NCBI GenBank assembly: GCA_907165275.2
Contig: OU015669.1
Span: 2,440,501 to 2,504,500 of the forward strand
DNA: 64,000 nt
Direction of reading: 5' to 3'
DNA from: Zygaena filipendulae
Taxonomy: Eukaryota; Arthropoda; Insecta; Lepidoptera; Zygaenidae
Positions 47,336 to 58,234 of this stretch are shown here, piece by piece. Under the pieces are notes generated by a model. The model was not told the DNA's origin, did not search any database, and saw only the letters and a program-made list of their open reading frames with translations. How positions within the stretch are numbered: position 1 is the stretch's first letter; the number at the start of each line of letters is the position of its first letter. The translations under genes were made by a program, and so were the position numbers.

Positions 47336-49993
47336 ATTAAAGTACTGTTCCCGAAGGATAGAAAAGGATAGAACATTTATTGAGAAAATCTTAAACACTA
47401 GCTTTTGATGGAACCTTGCTCGCATTAATATGCTGTATATTATAAAGGATATTTGCTATTCCCGAAGCCACAAAAAGGTTCTGAAGGGATGTTAGATATA
47501 CAGATAAAACCGTAGGAACCAAATAGTATTACGTAATAGACTATAGAGCATGAGAATAGTAATGGTCACTCAATGCCGACAGTCTCTTATAAAAACCTTT
47601 CGTCCGAGTTCTTTCTTATCAAACGAGCGTCTCATATTTCATAAAAATATTATGACAGATTAAATACTCGCTTGCGTGATAAAATTTCATATTCATGTTA
47701 CAGTAAAATATGTAATCAGGCAATCTGCAGAAAATCGAGGTGCCCAGGCTTGTAAAAGGAAGAAAAATTAATGTTTTTTTGAAGATCACACCATTCAGAA
47801 CTTTAATGCGGTTACAGTAAATATCATATATAATGCGCACGAAATGTGATTTTTGACGGTTTTTAATTTACTTATATTTCGCTTCCGAAAGTATAGATAA
47901 AAAATTAATCCCATTTTTTTTAATCTATAATTTCATAACCAATTGGTTCAATTGGAAGATCAAATCAAATTGGTTTTCATTAGGCGATTGTAAGATTGAC
48001 AATTGAAATCACTACAAGTATTAAGAATTTACATTCCCAAATCTCACTTCGCCTTAATTAAGTGATCGTTATGTCTGAATAATTATAATAATTATTTTGT
48101 ACTAACCCTAAGGTTAACTAGTCGGTATGCATATTAACGGATTCCTCACTCGAACGTCATCATTTACACTTAAAAGCAAGTGTCCGGTTGTTAGTTTCGT
48201 ATCGCGAGGCATTTTCCTCGGCGTAATTGCTACCGGTCCCTTCGAATTATTACCGCGGACCAAGCGGTGGTCCGGACCATATGAAATATACCGTATTATC
48301 TGTGATTTAATAACATCCATGCTATTCTGTCGCTCTCTCTATCACTTATGGAAATAAAAGCGGCGTGTAAAATGTTAGCGAGAAAGGGGTGTCTAGCTCA
48401 AATGGTAACACAATGTCCACGATTTTAAAAACGTTATACCGATAATCAACTCCAAAAAAAGAAGTTTTTTCGTTTTTGCTCAGTTTTTTTTTCAGAGGCT
48501 ATACACAACCAATTTTACGTTACGATCTGATAAAAATGTATGATCGGTCTTACTTTTGGTGACAAGAGTGGTTATTTTGAGAAATTTAAGATCTTTTTAA
48601 AAGAGTTTTTCAACCCTATCGCCGGTTATGGATTAAACTAGCTTAAAGATTGAAATTTCTTCTAAGTTGTAAAAAAAAAGAGTTTTTTTAAAGACTACAT
48701 TTTGTTGTTACATATAATTTTGAGTTGCTCGCAGTTTGGTACCCCCTTTTCGACTGATATTGCATATGCGAGTACCTACTTACCGGGTAATACCTAAATT
48801 ATCTAAATAAATGTTTACTTCACCTACGATTCTGGTTTATCTACGTATAAAGATAAGATACATCTTGAGTCTTGACTAAGTGTTTTTATTACTTGGTCTC
48901 TACATAACTAGCTTGAAGTTATTTAAAAACCATTGCGGTATTTATTTTCATAATATACAATACGAGTGACCCTACAGGATGGAATGGACACAAAGCGATT
49001 TAGCGATTTAGGACCTACTGTAAAAGATGTATAGTATTATCTTTTTGTGAAAAAACTTTTTATCGCCTTTTTTAATTTTAAAACAAACTATTGGAATAGA
49101 TTTATTATTGCATAATATTTGTCTCCCAAAGTGTTATATTAAGGCATAATTTATTTATGGACACGCGTTTAAAAAAAATACATTAATGGCTACAAAAAGT
49201 GTTATAATGGGTATTGGAAATGCGGCAATACGACGTTTACCTCATACAGGAGGATTTATAACTCCTTTTAGGGTTGGCACTCGCCGGTTTAATTTACTGC
49301 CATATTTGTGACAAAACGGCTATTAAGTGGCGGGACGGGTTGCACCGCGATTTTATTACACAACCCCTAATTTATTGGGCCGATAAGAGATGTGTCTTTA
49401 ATTTACTGATTTAGGGGTTGATTTAATGGCGCTTTTCGGCTTTTGTTGTTTGACAATTCTAACAGCTATTTGGTCAGCGGCCATTGGCCTATTATCTTGA
49501 AAATTATTCACTATTAAACGGGCTGCGTTTTTTAATGTAAATGCGTACCTTTTTTAAATAACAGGGAGAGATTTATCCCAATGGCAACCCTAACGTACGA
49601 GTGCATACATTATTAAACTCGTTTTAATAATAATTACAAATTTGCAACAAGTTATCTTTTATTTAAATAATTAGGCTTCTGAGTACTAAAACTAGCGGAG
49701 CGAGTTAAGATCCTACGAGACCACAGACCACAGATATCCTTACCACAGATATAAAATAATAATCCTAACAGTAACAAGAGTGCCAATTGCTTTAATCTTG
49801 TGAGATATTTTGTTGAAAAATAAATCCATAGTAGAATATGTAAATTGTGGTCACAATACTAATTTCAATTTTAATTCTGCAGCATTTCAGCAAGACAATA
49901 TAAATTTTCTGGCACATTTTTTTTTCTTTTTGATATGGAGTTCAACCGAATCCGTACAACGGCTTTAATAGATTCCTTTTGGTGTCCTTGCAG
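47336..49993. other. Gene-free DNA upstream of the MICU3-like exons
   Basis: No exon ending in phase 0 with a good donor was found here, so the preceding MICU3-like exon lies further away or was missed. A hairpin (CCGCGGACCA/TGGTCCGG) sits at about 48253. The 76-codon frame at 48127-48357 is unsupported. Confidence 0.4.
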
Positions 49994-50132
49994 CCGGACG
50001 AGCTGGCGAAGTCTGTGAAGCTGACGTCACGCGAGCGCCGGTTTATCAAGTTCTCGAGCGTCGAGTATGGGGGGCAGCTGTACATGACCCCGCAGGACTT
50101 CCTCGAGTCGGTCGTCGAACAGGAGCCTAGGC
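49994..50132 (+). CDS. MICU3: MICU3-like exon 1 of those visible
   Basis: The exon opens after TTGCAG in phase 0 (first residues PDELAKSVKLTSRERRF) and ends one base into a codon before GTGAGT. It carries the conserved blocks RERRFIKFSSVEY and GGQLYMTPQDFLESV, which precede the first EF-hand lobe in MICU proteins. No ATG or presequence is present, so an upstream exon ending in phase 0 must exist. The exon is GC-rich against AT-rich flanks. Confidence 0.93.
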
Positions 50133-53100
50133 GTGAGTATCAATTTTACAGCCACCAGACCTGCATCAAGGGGGAGCTATGGAGCCTATAGACCCAAGCC
50201 TTCATGGAAAGGGGAATGAAAATGAGACAGAGAGCCCTTAATCTGCAAGTCCCCTCCACCCAATTTTTGTTTCGGGGTGAAAGTGAATAGCTAAGGTTGA
50301 GACAGGAGTATAAATAAGATCTCTGAGCAGATTTACCCATAAATCTGTAGTTATATAAAGTTATTTGTTTGTTACTATTGGATAAAGAGAAGCCGAGCCT
50401 CCCATCACAAGCAATTGTTGCTTGAAGGGAGATTTCAAACTCCGGTAATTTACTGTAATTGTTGTTAAAGAAAAAAAATTCATTTTATTTCAGGTGGGTA
50501 CCTCAATCCACTTTTCCTCCAATTTTAGTTCTGGATAATAGTTTCGTGATTGTTTCATTCATCAACTCTGAAAGTGTCACTAACCAATGATACGAATTTC
50601 ACGCTTTTGGCTGCAATTAGCAATAGTTTCAGTTTTGCTCTAATCTGTCGATTAGTCAATTAGGCAGCCTCTTCTTATTTAATTACTAGCTGTTTCCCGC
50701 AGTTTCACCCACATTAACTTTCAGAGTTCCCGTGAGAATTCCGGAATCAAAAGTCCTATGTCCTACTCTGTTCTTTTCTGTAGGCACCTCTGACTAGGAC
50801 TAAGCGTAAGAAAAATTTCACGATTATCGGTTTAGTAGTTAAGTAAACAAACAAACTTCACATTCGCATTTACAAGCTAAGAATGAATGGTGATAGATTT
50901 AATGACGTCACAACATGTCCAGCTCGCTTGAAGCGGCGCGTGCTGACGCCGAAGGAGATCGAGCACCTCAGGGACAACACGCCGCCGCTCAAAAAGGGCT
51001 CATCACAGATGTTCCGCAACCTTAGGGACAAGGGTCAGTATAGCAAACCATAAAATCAGCGTTTTTAAGGCCCCAATTACTGAGGTACAGATTCTGAAGA
51101 TAGCCTTATATGAATGCCCTGGCCCCTGACTGCTGGGGCGCAGGCCTACCTTTATTCTGAGGGTGTATCAGCAATAAATATTAAATAGACTTATAGATCA
51201 CCAGACGAATCCATTGAAAGAAGTGAGAATCCTACCACTTGGCTACCACAACTCAGGGGTCAGTGCTAGTGTTTATAATTAAAATTCAGGGGCCGTATTT
51301 TCAATCGTTCGAATTCCTTTTGGTAGCCTTGATAAGATTGTTCCAATTGACATTATTTATTTATTTATTGCACATCCATTAAGTAACAAAAACGCTTAAG
51401 CTTAAGCGTTTTTGTTACGCTTAAAAATTTAAAGCAAAAATAGCTGAATACCACCCACTACCACGTGGACACATCCTTACATACCTATTTATCTAATATA
51501 TATAAATCACGTGTCACGTTGTTTGTCCGCGATGGACTCCGAAACTACTGAACGGATTTTGATAAAATTTTGTAACTATTTATAATATGGTCCAACTTAA
51601 AAGATAGGATAGTTTTTATCCCGGAATTCCCGCGGGAACTCCGAAATTACCGCGGATGAAATCGCGGGGGACAGCTAGTTATTATATAATAAATCAAAGT
51701 CCTCCGCCGCGTCTGTCGGTCTGTCTGTTCGCGATAAACTTCAAAACTACTTAACGTATTTTCATGCGGTTTTCACCAATAATTGATAAAGTCATTCAAG
51801 TTATCCTGGAGTTCCCGCGGGAACTCCGAAATTACCGCGGGAGAAACCGCGGGGGACAGCTAGTCGAGTAAGTATATTTTGTAAATTTTGTTATGACGAA
51901 AGAGTGGATTAATAAATTAATAATATTCATAGTGTACTTTGATGTTTTCAGGAATTATTTCCTACACCGAATACTTGTTTCTGCTCTCTATATTGACAAG
52001 TGAGTTATGATTTTTACTTAATAGTTTATGAGATAGTTTTAAAGATTTTTTCTTTTTGGATTACAAAAAAGTCATAAAAAAGAAAATTGGGATCACCCAA
52101 TGGCTTCTGAGTATTTTTTGAAAATTCTGTAAAGGCGTACTTACATTTTCAGAAATCATAAATACGTACCATAAATAAAGAAAATGAAAAAATTAAAATT
52201 TAATTGCAGAGCCAGCATCAGGTTTCCAGATAGCATTCAACATGTTCGACACAGACGGCAACCAAAGAGTAGATAAAAACGAATTTCTTGTAGTAAGTAT
52301 ACACATTCGTTCAACAATAACGCCTAGAAGTATTTATAGAAGAAGCAATTAAGGTGATTTCTTGTAGTTTCATGCACAACTTGCATTTAGATGACATGGT
52401 ATATACGCAGTTTACAAATACCTACCTAAGCTCGGTGATAGAATATTAAAAAATAATATCATGGTTTATGAGCTATTGAAAACAAGTGAAGCTGCCTTAC
52501 CTACTCTTGAAAATGATTTGAGGCTGATTTCGATTTTGATTTGAGTTCAAATTGGGATCGTATTTGGAATAGTGCTACTGTTATTGTTCTGAGGTTAATA
52601 TCAAAAGATGACGTTTGACAAGTCAATAAAAATGGATTGTTTTCGTTGACAATTTAATGAAATCGAAAAATTTGACAGATAAATAAATAAATAAGATAAA
52701 TACGATAGAGACGCGATCTCAAAGCTTAAAAAGTAGCAAAATTTGATTCCTTTCCGATCTCATTTCGATTCGAGTTCGATTTGATCCTAACGCGATTGCG
52801 TGAAGAGTATGGACCTTTACTCGATAGCGTCAAGAGTAAGGCTGATTTCAAATCCAACGATGAAATTTTTTCTGTTCGATGTAAGGGAAATTGCATTCGT
52901 TGTATGCGAATTCACCCCTTTCAATTTTGAGATTCTTTAATGCCAGGATGATGAGATGTTTAAATACGAAATATTTAGTAAAAAATCAATAAAGGCGATT
53001 CTTGTCTAATTTAAATCATGCATTAGATAACAATAACTAGGACATGCCGACGCCCCTAATGGCTTTCTTTTACCTTGTCCTTTCTTGTTTATAATAGATT

Positions 53101-56100
53101 ATAAATGTTTAAATTTAAATATAAAGCGATGACATTTTTCAAATATCTAAGTTGAAAATTTGGCTAGAAGAAAAATTAAAGTTTTTAAAATTATTATTTT
53201 GTATTACCTAATAGTATTCCAGCATACTGTGTTGCAATGAGCTGTTGGTATAAGTTAGTATAAGTTGGTAGCTTGAGTTTAATAGCTCATAAACCATAAC
53301 GATGATAAGGCACGGAAACCACCCCATGACAAACGATTATTGTTTATTTACTGATCTAGAAGCTTGTACAGTAGATAAATAAATAGCTCGAGGGGTTACT
53401 TTTGGTTGATTTTATATTTAATTTTAGAAACATGTAATAATATTCTTGTAGTAAACCCTTCCGATTAACGCTGTATAAACTTTTGTCTTAGTGAATAAAA
53501 TAAAACGAAGCATGGGCTAAGATTTATACCCTTCACAGATATCTTCGCTAAAATTCACGTTTTCAAAATTATTTACTTCATACAAGCACCCTTGCGGAAT
53601 AACTAACTGGATCATAGATGTCTTCACGAAAAAGGGAACCATGTTCGATATTAATTTATATTATTTTTATTTAAGTATGTACCTACCTACTTATATTTAT
53701 TATAATTTATATTTTTTTTTTGTTCTGAGTTTCGTTTTGCCGTATAATTACGTAGATCCAACGTTTGCTGGGCGGTTCTTTGAAGGAGCGCAAAGATTTG
53801 GACCCAAAGAGCGAGGAAGCTGTGAGTTCATATTTAGAATGTTAAAAAAAACCGCTGTGCCGCTCAAATAATATTTATATTCTGTGTATTTTTTTTTTTT
53901 ATTAAGTGTTTTTGTGACGTTTTGATACGTTTTCGTTTTACAAACTCTAACGGTTGGGATAAAGATGTCATCCAAATTTTTTTTTGTTTCATTTTGAGAA
54001 ACACCGATAGCAGAGGTTTAATTTTGTATTAAAAATAGTGTAAATATAAGTGTCATACATATTTTGTTTGTATTTATTTGGCTCATTACTCAACTGGGGC
54101 CGCTCGAACTTACCCCGCGGGATCAGTTGACCTAATGAATGTTTTACGAATCGAGCGGCACAGATAGCGGCGCATTTGCTTATAATTTGTTTTTTTTTTA
54201 ATTAATTTTATAAAAATGCTTCAAATATTCTGTCACAAAGCAACGTTCCCCATGATGTGTATTTTTGCTATTTATATTTAATATTATCTATGTATTAATA
54301 TTTATAATATTTTGTGCCCACTCGCGGCCGTGTAGATGCTTTCCTTAGTCTCGACAAGTGCTTTGAGGAGCAAAACGGATCGAATCGAAAAATACTCTAA
54401 ACCAACAGCCGTAAGTTTGAATTCCGACACGTCTATGATTTTCTATTCCATTTTTGTATAGGTAACAATTACTTAATATGTGTATCTCTTCCTGTATTCA
54501 AATTTTATAACTATGTTATTTACGTTATAATCTTTCTGTAGAAATAATACTATATTATATCCATACTTTAAATTGTTCATTTTTGGATTACTTAAATTAT
54601 GTTCTCGTAAGCATTAATTCACATAAAACCTCTTCTTAGACGTTACTTGAAACATCTATAAAATATTTACACGTTCAATCGTAAGTACGTACCTATGTAT
54701 CTACATCTACAATATTCTCCATTCCTCGACATTTTACTTTATAACATTTAATTGCATCTAGAAATAATAATTTGTCAATAATAATTTTTATTTGCATGTT
54801 TTATACAAAATATTTTTACTAAAAAATATTTGCTCATCTTGCGTGACTAACATCATAAATACCTAAATAATTAATTGAATGTTTTCAATATTTTTTCTAT
54901 TGCATCCGATTTATACTATTGTTTTAAATGGGAAATTTATATCGAAATATTTCACAAGGATTTCACACCAAATAATATTTTAACAACATTTTTGATTTTT
55001 TTTATGATAATAACATATTAACGTCGTTAAAAAATGCAATCCAATCGGTAAGTACTATCTTAGAAGGCAAGTTAAAAAAAAAATATTTATGTAAAATCTA
55101 GTCTTTGTAACAACAAAACGCGTTTATTTTTCAAGAACTTCGGGATTCCCTCAGGAATCCAACTTTTCCTCTTTAATATTAATATCTTTATCTAGGAAGT
55201 AGTTATTTAACTATTTTTGGGACCAATAGAATCTTTATTATGCTTTTTGTCTCTTTCTTTCTTGCACACAATAAACTATTTATTGTATGTAAAATGTTCT
55301 TAATTAACTTAATATAGGGGGGCAGAGAGAAGAGAGATTTGAACTATGTTAAAGATCTAGGCATCATTAATCTTTGCACATTACAGATGGAGAAGATCTT
55401 CAGTTTTGCGTGGAAGGGCAAGAGGGGACTAACAGAGTCGGATGACCCCAAGGAGGGATCGGAGGACACCAGACCCCATGAGAACTATGTGAACGACGAC
55501 CAGGGCTTGCAGCGGAGGCACAACGTCGATACCTTCCTGCAAGTGAGTTTCACCATAGAGAAAAGAGTATAATGATTATTCTTACTCTTCCCCCATGGGA
55601 ACAGTTTCGGACGCAAGCGATGAGTACTCTTAAAAGTATCTTATATCACTCAGGGATAACCTGGCGTCCTATCACTTAAAGAAGTTTTAGAAGTGGTTCA
55701 CTAGTTCCAGATATAAAATCCCCTTACATTTAAAGTCACAAACTTTACCCGTTTGTAATATTTGTGTAGATTATTAAAAGAATTTTGAATTCCACCACAG
55801 AGAAGGGAGTGTAATAGACTAGCTACTCCCTCGGTATGGTTGTAAGCGAGGCATTGAGATTGTTCATAGTTCGTCGTTCATAGCGATTTTTAGACGTTTT
55901 TCTCTTTCTATAACTAGTGTTATTTATGTACGTGTAGGTCCATTTCTTCGGTAAGAAGGGGACGAGTGATCTCAAATTCGAAGGCTTCAAACGGTTCATG
56001 GAGAACCTGCAGACGGAGGTGTTGGAGTTGGAGTTCCAGGAGTTTGCGAAAGGTAAGCAACGTCAGAAGTTAAAGGTGAATATAAGAAATGAGGGGGAAA

Positions 56101-58202
56101 TAACGCCACAAGTGATGGGGAAATAACGCCACACGTGAAAGTAAATACTTAAGTAACGCCTCATTTGAGAGAGAATTAACGACACACATATAGCCACATA
56201 TCAGGGGGAAACAAGGACACACTTAAAGGGTAAATATGTCAAAATAAAGGGAAATAACGAAACACGTGAAGGTTAAATAACGACACATGAAGGGGAAATA
56301 AAGCCACATGAGAAAGGTAAATGTAGGTAAGTAACGCCACAATTCCACGAAGATTCTGTGCTATGGTGACTGGACAAGGCAGTCCTTGACAACAAAACGA
56401 ATAGGGATGTGGACTACTTTTGAAAATCAAAATTCTAATTAGTCCGTCAGTAAAAAATAAAAAAAATAATAGACACGTATTTTTTGCTTTTTTTAAATAA
56501 ATTAAAATATACAGAGATAAAGCGCATTAAAGTTTAGGGTGAGAGGCTCGTGACGTCACTAACCGCTAAAACCGCCATACAAACTGTCAGAATAGTGACG
56601 TCACGCGAAATTTCAACTCAAAATATCGCCGTTATTTTTTGTTTACGTAAAAAAAGAGAAAATACGTGTCCAATATTTTTTAATAATCTACAAGACGGAC
56701 TAAAAATTAAAAATTAGTCCACATGCCCATTATATGTAAGCAGGCCTTCAGTTGAACTACATATATGTATGATAAAATCCTCGACTTCCTTCCCCCCAGG
56801 GCACGAAACGATAACCGAAGTGGACTTCGCCAAGATACTCCTGCGCTACACGTACCTAGACACGGATGAGTACGACATGTTCTTGGACCGCCTGCTGGAC
56901 CGGGTGAAAGACGAGAAGGGGATCACCTTCGAAGAGTTCAAGACCTTCTGCCAGTTCCTCAACAATCTGGAGGATTTCACCATAGCGATGAGGATGTATA
57001 CGCTCGCTGACCATCCTATTTCCAAAGGTACGCGCCACACATAAATACATATGGTCATATATTATGCATTATATATTTTCTACAACTGATGAAGTACAGG
57101 GTGTAAGGGTAGTAGGAGGGTATTTATTTAGTATTGGATTCTCGTCTGAAATATGAACATAAAATACAATTACAGTTAATTTTTGTCGTAATCTATATAC
57201 TAAATACTAATATAATAAAGAGGTTTTGTAAGTTTGTGAGGCTGTAGGGGGTAATCTCTGGATCTACTGAACCGATTTTGAAAATTAGATTATATTGTAA
57301 CCCGGAATTCCCGCGGGAACTCCGAAATTACCGCGGGTGAAACTGCAGGGAACAGCTAGTTATCCATAAAAATAAATTACTTATTAAAAAGTTGAGTGCG
57401 CAAGTTGCCGAAGCGCTGACCAATTTATACGAGTTCCCGCTGGAATTCAAATCAAATCAAATATAGGTACTTTATCCTTAACTCACTCAATGAAAATGAT
57501 ATGCTCGAAGTAGGAATGTTCGTTAACGAACACTTATTTGGCTCCCTTCTTCTTCTTCTTCTTTAACAATGGCGTCTATAATTATAATTTTCCAACGACA
57601 ATGTTTCTTAGTAAATAAAAATCTCTTCATCTAGGTAGGTACATCTTCAATTGGCTACTTGAGAATTTTTTGTTCAGTCCGTTGTGTAGATTAATAAAAA
57701 ATATTGGACACGTATTTTTTATTTTTTTTACGTAATCAAATAATAACGGCGATACATTGAGTTGAAATTTTGCGTGACGTGATTCTAAACTTTAATGCGC
57801 TTTATCTATTCTATGTTTATTTTCATTAATTTGAAAAAGCATAAAACACGTGTCTATTGTTTTTTTTATTTTCTAACTGACGGACTAATTTAAATTTTGA
57901 TTTTCATACCCTGGAAAATACCCAAGATTGCGCCCCAAGTTAAGACATGTCTCTCTTGGAAGCCAAGTTTCCTGCTCATGGTCCAAAATAGTGTTATAAT
58001 ATGTTTGGTGCGCAGACGAGTTCCACCGCGCGGTGAAGATATGCACGGGCATCGCGCAGTCGCCGCACCTCGTGTCCACGGTGTTCGCGATCTTCGACGC
58101 GGACGGCGACGGCCTGCTCAGCTACCGCGAGTTCATCGCCATCATGAAGGACCGCCTGCACCGCGGCTTCAAGGTGCACACACGCAAACACACACGCACG
58201 CA

Positions 58203-58234
<32 letters not shown>

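Noticed and set aside
48391..48460. tRNA-like start (GTGTCTAGCTCAAATGGTAA)
   Set aside because: There is an A-box-like word but no B box or cloverleaf.
54640..54680. Exon-like stretch between TTCTTAG and GTAAGT
   Set aside because: Its length (41 nt) does not fit the phase 0 needed between exon 4 or 5 and exon 6, and it is as AT-rich as the intron.
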